Counted from the first letter of the stretch, positions 9,233 to 17,701 are shown. The stretch: 18,834 nucleotides of DNA from Mycoemilia scoparia (GCA_027575805.1 JANBPU010000296.1:1-18834); one strand, 5' to 3'. Numbers and translations are program-made. Notes: a model not told the origin generated them from the letters alone.

Positions 9233-9946
9233 ATGTCAAGGCTTGTTCGAACACTTGCTCGAAACCAGATTAGCCATAGGCCAGACTTCCAGCATATCAG
9301 AAATATTGGAGATAAAATACTTTTTGACCAGTTCAAAAAGTTTGTTGAAGGCATAGAGTCCAAACTTATATGTATGGGATTTGAGGAACCTGATCTTGAG
9401 TGGTACAAGCATGATGTTAATTGGCCTTCCAATGATCTCTATCACATTCTTGAAGTGATGCATGAAAATGATGTTGACTATTGGCTTCAACATTTCTCTG
9501 GTTACATCCCCAAACTTTTTGAGGGTGCAAGGATTTATATCAAAGTTGTTCAAGCATCTATTGATAATGATCCTTCTTCTCAGGAGGTACCAAATTGGTA
9601 TGACCAAGCTGGCAAGCTGTATCAAAACTTCTTGTTCCTTTATTTTAGTTCTTTGAGGTTGCAAGCCTGGTTCTAGGTCAATTCTGGTTTTGAACCAAAA
9701 AATATTCCTATAGAAAAGGGCTATGCTGACCTCACAATGAAGGTAGAGGGATTATTTGATTGCCTCATGCAGAACTTTGGAAAGATTCCTGAGGCTATTA
9801 GAAATGAACTCAAAGAATTCAATGTTACTTTGATATTTAATGAGGATATTGATGCCTTGGATAAAGAAATTGTGGATGAGTTAAATTATGCCAAAAAGTC
9901 TCTATGGTTTAACTTAGAGAATATTCCTGAACACATCAAACTTTAG
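9233..9946 (+). pseudogene. unrecognised protein family, copy A (one in-frame TAG)
   Basis: From the ATG at 9233 one frame covers 237 codons to a TAG at 9944-9946, interrupted once by TAG at 9674-9676. I do not recognise the family. The predicted protein is soluble, with aromatic and acidic helices (LEWYKHDVNWPSNDLYHILE) and, near the C-terminus, LFDCLMQNFGKIPEAI. The segment from DQ (about residue 122) to KIPE aligns with copy B over 64-65 residues with only one gap: DQ, V26, G29, P32, G40, LF, L, F and KIPE match, roughly a quarter of positions. The TAG falls inside this region opposite a Leu, so the sequence beyond it was once coding. The tctag at the stop could mimic a splice acceptor (donor at gag/gtacc, 9585), but splicing would remove the conserved block. 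Confidence 0.55.
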
Positions 9947-10594
9947 ATGAGGGGTTGATTTGTAGGAAGAGTAAAAGAGTTATGCACAATCCATTTGTAG
10001 TACTATTGTACTTTTCTGATTTATAATCAGATTAGGACCCAAAGTACAAATAAAAGTATTTGATACATTGGGGTTTCCCTTTTGTTTAAATATGCTACCT
10101 TTTACATTTTTATGCTTATTCTGTTTTACTCTTTGAAAAAATAAAATGATTTGAGATGTAAAATTGACAGTAACTTGAATGTCTTTATTTACAAAGCCTT
10201 AGGCAAAAATAAGTCCCCTTGAAATTGCATAACAGATGGCTTATAACTGTGTCAAAGCCTGGGGACCCATTTATTTAATGCCTTATATGCCTTGAATACT
10301 TTTTATAATTTGATGGCTATAAATATCTATCATTGCTTTAATAGTCTTTCATAACATTTAAACAAATATACAAAATATCCCTCTTTCTCAAAATATAATC
10401 TATATTGACCAATCACTCAATAGGAAGCTTTGTTCTTGCTAGCTCACTGTGGGATTTCAACCAATAAAAGGCTCCAAGACAATGGGGTTCTATAAGATTG
10501 ATATTAGCTGTTAAAACAATGATAATTAACAGTTTACAGATATAATAACCAGGTTAAAACAGGTACAAATAACATATAAAAATTGCAAAGAGGC
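9947..10594. other. intergenic, no gene recognised
   Basis: AT-rich and without a credible open frame. A TATA-like word (gctataaata, from 10316) is not followed by a usable ATG-led frame. It might be the promoter of a lost family copy, but nothing else supports that. Confidence 0.45.
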
Positions 10595-10977
10595 TGTTAT
10601 TAGTTGTGATAAAAAATATTAGCTAGCAATAAAAATGTAATCATACTGATAGGCCAGGATGGTTGGGGATAAACATGGCCTGACAGGAAGTTGTAGAAAA
10701 GTCTTACAAGAGGATTCAGTACCATTAAAGATGGTCCTGAATAGAAAAGAATCGTTCTGAATGAATCTGAATGATTCAAAATGAGAAGGGATGATTCAGA
10801 ACAGTAAGGAATAGTTCAGAATGGATAGGGGTAGAAAAGAACAGGAATGAATCATTCAGAATGGATAAGGATGAAATGATAGCATTGTAGGATTGCTTGG
10901 GGAAACTTATATATAAATAGAAATAATTTGTACTCTTTCAAATCCTTTCAACCACAACTTTATTTAAATAAATAACA
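10595..10977 (+). mobile_element. possible solo LTR
   Basis: The stretch starts TGTTATT and ends AATAACA, a perfect 7-bp terminal inverted repeat of the TG...CA type. Its internal order is LTR-like: a repeat-rich U3-like part (10,740-10,870), a TATA box (tatataaatag, about 10,908-10,920) and AATAAA-like signals just before the end. Flanks (gaggc and gtatg) do not form a target duplication, which weakens the call. A second LTR-like start, TGTTGGGCCATGACC, is read on the minus strand from 11171. Confidence 0.3.
10740..10870. repeat. cluster of degenerate GAATGATTC-type repeats
   Basis: The words gaatgattc, gattcagaa and ttctgaatga recur about ten times in 130 bp with variable spacing. Some copies are inverted: ctgaatgattc at 10767-10777 and gaatcattcag at 10849-10859 are exact reverse complements. 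Simple base-composition bias does not explain this. Confidence 0.6.
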
Positions 10978-11073
10978 GTATGATTATATAAAGGTAAAAT
11001 GAGAGTGATGTTTCTCAAAATTATTATAAAATTGTTAATAAAAGAAATTACTAATGAAAATAGGTAGATCGTT

Positions 11074-11135
11074 ATGATTCAGAATCGTCCTGAATCATTC
11101 TGATCAACCGAGGATTACCCAGAATGATTCTGGGT
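11074..11135. repeat. two adjacent palindromes of the same GAATGATTC type
   Basis: Arms atgattcag (11074-11082) and ctgaatcat (11090-11098) flank a 7-nt loop. Arms acccagaat (11117-11125) and attctgggt (11127-11135) flank a single base. Both are perfect 9-bp arms and share vocabulary with the cluster at 10,740-10,870. Confidence 0.65.
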
Positions 11136-11171
11136 TATTGTATGTGGGCGTGAGTGGTCATGGCCCAACAC

Positions 11172-11551
11172 ATACTATTATACTTGCCTACACATTTCTC
11201 CACCAAATGCCCCAATTTTTATTATAAAGCTGCTGTCATCAAGGAAAATGATTTGTTCCAATAGCACATTATTACAAGTGTGATGGCATTTCAGTAATTT
11301 TTCCAAAACCATGATTGTTTGAAATTGCTATTTTGACTCATTCAAAAAAGTAAACCAAAGCCTATGAGCATTACACCTGAACATCATAAATTTTAAAACA
11401 ACATTTTTTGAAAAAACTGTGAGTTTGAGATTTCTTTTAGTGGCTACTTCCAATACAAAATAATAACTTTGCTCGCCCTCCTTTTTAACAAATACAACAT
11501 AATTGGTCTAAAAATGACAAATTTGAAGAATCCTTGTATGCTGCAAATCAA
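11172..11551. other. intergenic upstream of paralogue B, no gene recognised
   Basis: AT-rich sequence with no credible frame on either strand. It leads into the TATA box of copy B. Confidence 0.45.
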
Positions 11552-11559
11552 TATAAATA
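11552..11559 (+). promoter_or_regulatory. TATA box of paralogue B
   Basis: tataaata, 111 nt before the ATG at 11663. A C/T-rich leader with short ctc and ccc runs follows, as for paralogue A. Confidence 0.55.
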
Positions 11560-11662
11560 GCACCAAATTTCCACTCACTCTACATTTATTTCTACCCCAC
11601 TTTCAATTCATCTACATGCCCTCATTCTCCTTCAACTAGACTCTATAACTTGACCCCCAAAA

Positions 11663-12514
11663 ATGCCAGGAATTAGGGTGCCAAGGCCGCTACGAATACC
11701 AACCCTCAACAGAGAAATATGAGAATGTATTTCTGAGTTTTCTAATCTCATTAGAAGTGTGGTTTATGTACTTGTTGCCAATAGAGTAGTAACACGCAGA
11801 TCTCGCTATAATGATTACCATGATGAATGTGCCAAATTAGGACTCAAAATCCTCTACATACATGCTTCTTACCCAAGAAATACCCAGAGTGTTGGCAACA
11901 TAGTTGCTGACCGTTTCAATAGTATGATTAGGGAAATTGGAATATGTGACCTCACTGCTGTCCAAACCTATGTTGATAATTATCTTACAGACGGATCATC
12001 ATTTAATGTTGATCAAGGTAAAAATGTATTGGGAAACATTATTCTCATTCATTCAGCATGTGCATTTTTGTTGACTAACCTCCTGGTCAAGGTTGGTATT
12101 AACCCAAGCATTAACCATAACCAAGATGGTTTCTACACTGGCAAATTGGAACTGGCCAAGAGATTGTTTAAAAAACTTACAGATGAGTTCAAAAAAATAC
12201 CAGAAAACATAATGGTGCATGTGAGAGATCCTTCTATCATTGTGCCCATCAATGATTTCTCACAATTAATGGGTCAAGTTCATCAGTGTGATACATTTTA
12301 TGGGCAGCATCATGAGGTTACTGTTTTGATGAATGAAATTATTAATGATTTGAGAGCATGGGACTATATTCCAGAAGTCTCTTCGAGAAATACTACCTTT
12401 GGATTACAGACTTGGATAAATGATACTTTGGCTGAACCATTTATGGCAACTTATACAGTCTGGAAAATCAGACACAGACCTATACTCCTTGCCCTTAGAT
12501 CAGTCCTTTTTTAA
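11663..12514 (+). pseudogene. unrecognised protein family, copy B (one in-frame TGA)
   Basis: From the ATG at 11663 (MPGIRVPRPLRIPTL) one frame covers 283 codons to a TAA at 12512-12514, interrupted only by TGA at 11720-11722 after codon 19. If the TGA is real, a shorter product could start at a later ATG. It is homologous to copy A: the block from DQGKNVLGNI through LFKKLTDEFKKIPENI matches with conserved spacing, and an upstream VQ...DN pair also lines up. Copy B has a longer C-terminus (HHEVTVLMNEI, then LAEPFMATYTVWKIRHRP) absent from A. No signal peptide is apparent. There is one moderately hydrophobic stretch (LGNIILIHSACAFLLTNLLV), which in copy A is equally nonpolar. CGA to TGA would explain the stop. 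Function unknown. Confidence 0.58.
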
Positions 12515-13122
12515 AAGTATCAGTGCAGAACAGCCTCTTACAACTCTATACTCAATTCATTGTGTTGTTCTATCTTGAAAATTCTAACCCAGGTTCTCAC
12601 TTTTTTTTCTGCTTTATGTTTTTTTTTAGTTTTTAAATAGTTTATAACAATGTTTTAAGATAAATCTATTCAAAGCATAATTATGCCATAACGTTTTCAA
12701 ATTGTGATTACTGAAACCCACCAATATCTTGACCAATAAAATTTCATTGGCGAGCATCAGGGTTGAGCATATATAATATTGTAATATATGGTGCAATGTT
12801 TATAAGAAAAAGGAATAGTGGAAATAGGATTTATTAAGGAGGTAATAAAATTATATATAGATTAGATATGTAAAATGGAAATAAGGCTACTGGGGTTTAA
12901 CTTCCATTTTCCCATCTGTGCTCTTATACAGATGATCCCAATAGTTTGACGATATGTCATCTAACAGATATTGCAGCAATGTCCCTATCTGCTACCTGTG
13001 AGTCTGTTCTCAGGATCCACCAAAATACCTGTGATATAGGCTTCAGAGGCTGGCCTCCTTAAGGCAATTAAAAGCACTCATTGTGTGGTAAATTGTCCTA
13101 ACTCTTTGTGTATGATATCACG
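12515..13122. other. intergenic, no gene recognised
   Basis: This is AT-rich sequence between the convergent 3' ends of paralogue B and the zinc-ribbon gene. The part at about 12,890-13,110 is less AT-rich. Read on the minus strand it holds a short stretch resembling 18,160-18,215, including a shared 13-mer (atatcacaggtat; plus-strand complement at 13025-13037), so it may be a dispersed-repeat fragment. Confidence 0.4.
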
Positions 13123-13769
13123 TCAGCTTCTGCCATAGTTGTTTGGATTGGTGGTGGCGCTCCTGCTATTACTTCCAAGATTCAATAAAACATGTAAACT
13201 GTGAAGATCATGTATTGTATTAATATAAAGCTTATAAACTTCTATAGAAATTGGGTTTGAACTAGATGAAGGGCCCAAAAGAGTATCAATTCCGTTCAAT
13301 TCTATGTTGTCAATGCCATCATCACAATCAGAGTCAACATGATCATTATCTTTTGTGCTAATGCTACTGAGGCTGTCTTTACCATCATCGTTATGGTAGT
13401 ATTGATTAGTGCTGGGGTTTGTGATATCAGCATCTTTGTTGGGAATAACATACAACGCTTGTATATTTTAAGGCTCAGTTGAAGGTATTTTAGTTTCCCG
13501 GCTATTTACTCTGTGGTATTCTTCGACCCCCTAGCTTATCTTCCTATAGTTAACAATTCATTCACGAACACTTCAAGTTAACACAAACACTATAAAAACA
13601 TCAATATCAGGAGGTTATTAGCAATATTCTTCAATGTATTGCTGGGACTTACATAGTCAGAGCTATAGCCTACACAAGCTGGGCATATTCCTCTATAACA
13701 TTCTAATTTCTTAGCTCTATTACCACAAATACGGCAACATTGAAAAGTACTCCCTTGATTAAATGGCAT
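13123..13769 (-). CDS. small zinc-ribbon protein with acidic middle, three exons, 161 aa
   Basis: Exons are 13769-13653 (117 nt), 13543-13510 (34 nt) and 13457-13123 (335 nt, stop 13125-13123). Together they make exactly 162 codons, and both introns agree in phase (0, then 1). Exon 1 carries a compact zinc ribbon: C12-x2-C15, C24, C29-x2-C32 (CRICGNRAKKLECYRGICPA). Exon 2 adds EDKLGGRRIPQ. Exon 3 is acidic and Ser/Asn-rich (DNDHVDSDCDDGIDNIEL) and ends with a leucine-rich helix-like part (YKLYINTIHDLHSLHVLL). The layout suggests a nuclear nucleic-acid or protein-binding protein, but I recognise no family. The ATG at 13769 is chosen because the ribbon follows directly and a TATA box lies 105 nt upstream. 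The internal exon is the weakest part of the model. Confidence 0.62.
13458..13509 (-). other. intron 2 of the zinc-ribbon gene (52 nt)
   Basis: The donor is GTAAAT and the acceptor acaag; it is a phase 1 intron. The likely branch lies in actaaaa (about 13493-13487). It has the same length as the intron proposed at 14769-14718, which suggests a usual short-intron size for this genome. Confidence 0.5.
13544..13652 (-). other. intron 1 of the zinc-ribbon gene (109 nt)
   Basis: The donor is a strong GTAAGT (13652-13647) and the acceptor actatag (AG at 13545-13544); it is a phase 0 intron. Reading on without splicing meets a stop 20 codons later. Confidence 0.55.
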
Positions 13770-13873
13770 TTTTTGAGTAGTGTGAATTTTGAGTATCCAA
13801 AGAGTGGGGTAAAATTTAAAGGGTGGTATAGAATATAATCTACCATACCTTACAATGGTTTGGAAAGACAACA

Positions 13874-13883
13874 TATTTATATA
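13874..13883 (-). promoter_or_regulatory. TATA box of the zinc-ribbon gene
   Basis: On the minus strand this reads tatataaata, 105 nt before the ATG at 13769. The leader between is rich in C and T with short accc and ccac words, like those of the two paralogues. Confidence 0.5.
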
Positions 13884-14581
13884 CTTGCATGGCTGTTATA
13901 ACTGTTAGAGGCTCTAACATCTCAGTAGAAATTGTGTGCTCATCAGACTTTTGGTATTCTACAGTTGCATGCCATTAACTTATCCTAATTTCTGTAAAAA
14001 AATAAATTCCTTTCAATAAATGCGACTGTCCTTTTGCAGTTGTGCTTTTCCTGCTTATTGCATTTTCTTTGTATTTAATAATTGACAACATGTTGACTTT
14101 AAAGCTTATACTATAACCAATTGTTTAGTGTAAAATAGATGAAAGGTGACGCTCTTTAAATGGCAAGTGCGTGAGCCTTTGATTCCAAAACGCTGCTAGA
14201 GGAAGCTGTATATTGGATATTAATAAATGCACTCAAAGAGTCATAGTCAGGGATTATAATAATCGACAAAAGTAAAATGAACTTTGGAATGATGCTGCCA
14301 GTTTAGATATCACCTAATATGGCAATAAAAAGGTAGTTAGGATACAACCAAATACACTTTAAAATATTTAAATAGATTTAAATAACTTATGTCTTTGGTC
14401 AAAAATAATATTTGTTTAGTTTAACTTTATGGTATTCATACCACTAACTTGGGGGAGGGGATATCATTCTTTACGAACCAATTAAATGTCAAACAGTCTG
14501 AATAATATATAAACATGCTATAGCCTTTATTATTTAGACCTAGCATAAGATACGTCAAACAGTCTACATTATCTTTTGGTG
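13884..14581. other. intergenic, no gene recognised
   Basis: AT-rich, with no convincing frame or repeat on either strand. It lies upstream of the zinc-ribbon promoter and downstream of the decayed spliced gene. Confidence 0.45.
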
Positions 14582-15111
14582 TCAAGTTCCGCAGAAAATG
14601 AGTATCAATCCAAGCTTTTCCTTTTTTAGTATGGTTTTTGCCATAATGAGAGCTTCACAAATACATGCCACAGCTTTCACAACTACTTATTTAAGGTTGA
14701 ACCAAACTTCAAGATTCCTACAAAAGTAAAGGACTTAACCATGTGCAGCATCGCTGCTTTTTGCCTTACATGAACGTCTGATGTTCAAGCAAAGATCTAC
14801 AAGAATATACGTGTTTGCTCGTGAGATCATATCCCATTGCAGATATTCAAGCCTAATCATTGTCAGCTGCTCCTATGCTAGCTCAGAGGCTTTTCCTTTA
14901 CTGGGAGTAGGGTCAAGTATATTTCCAACTATGGATCTGAATGTAAATGCGATCCCCCAAAGCAATGGCTATGGCAACAGGCTACAATATAGCATGATAT
15001 CTTTTCCAAAATGTCAGAGAATTACTGGACTTGGAATATCGCCATTACTTTTTGTATCATTTGTTTACCTGTATTGTCATAAGGTATCAAAATGAGAGCA
15101 GACATTTCCAT
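14582..15111 (-). pseudogene. decayed spliced gene of unknown family
   Basis: Protein-like pieces follow each other on the minus strand. From the ATG at 15111 comes MEMSALILIPYDNTG with a CAG/GTAAAC donor (15068). After an acceptor (ccatag, AG at 14970-14969) comes PLLWGIAFTFRSIVGNILD and on to TAG 14875-14873. The same frame goes on with QLTMIRLEYLQWDMISRANT to a GTAAGG donor at 14769. A 52-nt intron with a strong acceptor (cttttgtag, 14718) follows, then NLEVWFNLK, TAA 14689-14687, and KAVACICEALIMAKTILKK to TGA 14584-14582. The phases do not agree at either join and two internal stops are present, so I call it a pseudogene. The last piece vaguely resembles an Alba-type helix, but this is too weak to name. 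The first join has another reading in phase 1 (AIALGDRIYIQIHSWKYT, then stop). Confidence 0.38.
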
Positions 15112-16173
15112 GCATATCAGAAGACTATGATTTTCAACTACCCTACATTCTGTTGATTCAATTGCTTTTTTTTTCAAGCATTATAAACCTTTTGATACAT
15201 TTTTGGTAACAATAAAACATACTTCATTCATTTTTCCTTAGAGTTTCTGTATATATGGGATTAAAACTTGTATAGCTTTATTATCATAAATGCTATTGTC
15301 GGAGTGTCCTATTTAGGCTTGCGCAAGTAGATAAAGATGAAGGGATTAAAAGAAAAAGGCTTCAAAACGAAACCATTTGTCGTCAGTTTGTGGTTTATAA
15401 ATGTTTGGTAAAACTAAAATATGAACTATTCAGATCAGATAGTTGTTGTTGATCTCTGTCAGATATTCCCCCAATATTTATGTTTGTAATGGATACTTAT
15501 TTGGTGTCACCGTTCCAAGGTTCAGATTTAATATTGTTGCTGAGCTTTAGGATTTGTCAGACAAACGAAATGGCACCGAAAAGATTCAGAAAGTTATTTA
15601 CAATGTACTATAATCTGTATAGAACTGTGTATCAACCTATATATTGTTTCAAGATATTAATCTGATGAAGATAGAGGGAAATAACAAACAACCATTTAGA
15701 ACGAAAAAGTTATGTAGAAGCATTAAAGTATAAAGGGCTGAAAATTGGACTTGCTTAGCAACTATCACGAGATTGAGTGCTTGAGTGACATCATATTAAA
15801 AAATACATGTTGAATCTTTCCCAAGAACCTGATAGGGAGTTAATATATCCAAGACTTTGTGTCGATAAATATCAAAATATCCCTTTATAAGGTATGGAGA
15901 TAAAGACCAAAATTAATTTAATAATATATATATATATATCGTTCAAAAGTACAAGATAATACAAACGACATCTACAATACCCAATTAATAACATCAATAA
16001 GCATGAGAATAATCGTTACTTATTAGTAGAGAGAAGTTTCACAATGATTTACAACAACAGCAATTAATATAGTTCTAATATTTACCTTATAAGCTACACA
16101 AGTTTGTTTATTGATCCTAGTAACGATATCCACTTTGACATTCCATGCGTGTTAAACAATACTACCAAACGAA
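15112..16173. other. intergenic, no gene recognised
   Basis: AT-rich. Short frames such as 15480-15665 (plus) contain protein-like bits (MAPKRFRKLFTMYYNLYRT) but no start context, splice sites or known motif. A pure (AT)8 microsatellite lies at 15924-15939. I cannot support a gene. Confidence 0.45.
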
Positions 16174-16365
16174 TTATTTTTTTCCCACTATAGGTCCATC
16201 GTTATCACCCCTTCCACCACCAATTCTACCTCGTTCTGACCTAAAGCGCTTGTGTATATTTGGAGCTGGTACCGATGAGGCTGAAATAATTGACATAACG
16301 CACAAAATAAAAATAGCAATTACAAGCAGAGTAGGGAACTGTGTCAAGGATTTCTGGTATTTCAT
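16174..16365 (-). CDS. candidate small secreted peptide precursor, 63 aa
   Basis: The ATG at 16365 starts MKYQKSLTQFP, followed by a strong hydrophobic core (LLVIAIFILCVMSII) and a small-residue cleavage site near SASS (residues 28-31): a clear signal peptide. The mature part is short and basic. It has a Kex2-type dibasic site KR at residues 39-40 (NIHKR), then FRSERGRIGGGRGDNDG, and ends IVGKK before TAA 16176-16174. Fungal secreted peptides and effectors are often Kex2-processed, so a secreted signal or effector is a fair inference. No homologue is recalled. Two other frames over this stretch are also open, including plus 16145-16408, and a spliced model (next entry) competes, so confidence is moderate. 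Confidence 0.42.
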   Translation of the reverse strand: MKYQKSLTQFPTLLVIAIFILCVMSIISASSVPAPNIHKRFRSERGRIGGGRGDNDGPIVGKK

Positions 16366-16685
16366 CTTTACTCAAGTTAAAGTGGAAACCAACAGGGTTG
16401 CTGAATAAATGTGGGCTCGTGTATTGTGGTCAGTAAAAATTAAAGAGAAAGAGTTTTTAGGAAAAACTTGTGGTTTTTCAAATGTGGCTGGAATCATGGG
16501 CTACTATTTATACATTTGGAAAGTTCTTCATCAAAAGGAAACAAATTGGTGTCCTCATACATTCCTTGCAAACTGGCCATTAACACATACATTTTAGCTA
16601 GAGTTTTATTTGTGATTTGCTGGTTTCCAAGGGAGCATCTTAGTGCCCTTTTAGAGGAGACTACTCTATAATTTATTTTATTCAT
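16241..16685 (-). CDS. alternative two-exon model overlapping the secreted peptide, 84 aa
   Basis: Exon 1 is 16685-16591 (ATG, 95 nt) and exon 2 is 16400-16241 (160 nt, TAG 16243-16241). Together they make exactly 85 codons. The intron has a GTATGT donor, a TACTGAC branch point 27 nt before the acceptor, and acceptor ATTCAG. Exon 1 reads RALRCSLGNQQITNKTLAK; exon 2 opens with NPVGFHFNLSKDEIPEILD. It uses a different frame from the secreted peptide, so the two cannot both be the main product of one message unless the locus is dual-coding. The splice signals may instead mark a 5'-leader intron of the peptide gene. I do not recognise the protein. Confidence 0.3.
16401..16590 (-). other. probable intron (190 nt), coding or 5'-leader
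   Basis: The donor is GTATGT (16590-16585), the branch point TACTGAC (16435-16429) and the acceptor ttattcag (AG at 16402-16401). Its 3' end lies 36 nt before the ATG of the secreted peptide. Confidence 0.42.
16505..16512 (-). promoter_or_regulatory. TATA-like element upstream of the secreted peptide
   Basis: Reads tataaata on the minus strand, 140 nt before the ATG at 16365. If this is the promoter, the intron at 16401-16590 is not used; if the intron is real, this word is only intronic sequence. Confidence 0.3.
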
Positions 16686-17149
16686 ATACAGTGGCATGTT
16701 ACTTTGACACATCTTTCAAATGTCTTTTAAATCGACACCCCGTAGTCTCATTCCTACTATGGTATCAGGAATAACTAAAAAAATTGAAAGGTCATGGCAA
16801 TTCCAAATAGCCCTGTCTCTCTCTCTCTCTTTGACACCAAGCAAAACCACGCTTTCAAAGATCTTTATAAAGATCTCACCCAATGAGTTTTTTCATTTAT
16901 TTAAAGCCGTGATATTAATGAAAATCTAAACACTATATTAAAGAAATATAGATGTATGAATGCTACACGAACTTTAATAAATAGGTATGGAGATTGTCTG
17001 GGTAGTATGATTCTTTATACAAAAACCAGAAATGGTCTAAAATTATATTTCATAAAGTGTTTATAATAAAAACCAAAAGCAGAGGTCTTGTAAAAAGCAT
17101 AAGGAAAATTCACCGAAGACGTATATAGCAAAAACGGGATATTAACAAC
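16686..17149. other. intergenic with (TC)8 microsatellite
   Basis: A pure (TC)8 run lies at 16816-16831. A 69-codon plus frame starts at 16720 and runs through the microsatellite; it has no recognisable feature and I do not call it a gene. Confidence 0.4.
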
Positions 17150-17296
17150 ATGAAAATTGATCTGCACTACACTCCCAAAGAATCTTTAGCCCTTTTAAAG
17201 GCAAGTTTGCCATTCCTCAGTGTTCTTTGTGATCGGATTAATCATATTATCAAAGAGCAAGTTAAGCGTATAGGTACTAGAAGAATCGAGTTGAGT
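17150..17296 (+). CDS. short ORF, 48 aa, possible gene or gene fragment
   Basis: The ATG at 17150 opens a 48-codon frame to TGA 17294-17296: MKIDLHYTPKESLALLKASL, then FLSVLCDRINHIIKEQVKRI. The middle is amphipathic and helix-like, with alternating hydrophobic and charged residues, unlike the random AT-rich frames around it. No splice sites, TATA box or homologue could be assigned. It could be a fragment of a larger decayed gene. Confidence 0.22.
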
Positions 17297-17490
17297 AGCT
17301 TTGGGATATTTTAGATAAACGTTTAATGATGTGGACATAAAGATTCATATACACGATTTTAACATGGCAGCTGGTAGTAACAAAGTATTTTGATTTTAGG
17401 TTGATCTCTATTCTTTTTGGACCTTTGGTAGCAAATATATTGGTGTAAAGTAAAAGAATGTGTTTGGGTTGCATATCATGACGGGAATAA

Positions 17491-17585
17491 TTTTTGAACA
17501 GTGAAAGTTCACTAGTAAAACTGGACTTCTACTTGGCTGTAATTGCCCCTATAATTATTGGTCACCGAAGTTTACCCTTCAAAAA
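17491..17585. repeat. 95-bp inverted-repeat element (MITE-like), copy 2
   Basis: It starts tttttgaacagtga and ends acccttcaaaaa; the flanks extend the inverted repeat with aataa and ttatt. The interior holds ctggacttctacttggctgt and cccctataattattggtcac, matching copy 1. Its length (95 bp) is exactly that of copy 1. Confidence 0.78.
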
Positions 17586-17607
17586 TTATTGCCCATATGG
17601 CTAGTTA

Positions 17608-17701
17608 TTTTTGAACGGCGAAAGTTTACTAGTAATACTGGACATTCATTTGGCTGTGATCGCCTCTATAATCATCAGTCACCAAAAGGTACCTTCAAAA
17701 A
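17608..17701. repeat. 95-bp inverted-repeat element (MITE-like), copy 3
   Basis: It starts tttttgaacggcg and ends taccttcaaaaa, 94 bp. It has the same orientation as copy 2, from which it is separated by 22 bp. Both copies are followed by the same tail, ttattRcccatatgg, so the pair is a tandem duplication of a unit of about 117 bp. Confidence 0.78.

Noticed and set aside
9236..9664. 142-codon minus-strand frame opposite paralogue A
   Set aside because: It is the antisense shadow of paralogue A, whose sense frame has a homologue in this window and a TATA box.
9112..10323. Matching words (atggcttata, then gctataaa) at 9112 and 10236 suggesting a third family promoter
   Set aside because: The spacing differs (about 39 versus 80 nt) and no ORF follows the second set; chance in AT-rich DNA is likely.
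14878..14920. tagctcagagg word resembling a tRNA A-box
   Set aside because: No B-box or cloverleaf can be drawn around it.
14781..15095. 104-codon plus-strand frame
   Set aside because: Its complement carries several protein-like pieces with splice signals on the minus strand; the plus frame has no motif or start context.
16145..16408. 87-codon plus-strand frame
   Set aside because: It overlaps the minus-strand signal-peptide frame. It is protein-like in part but has no motif, signal or splice evidence; kept only as an alternative.
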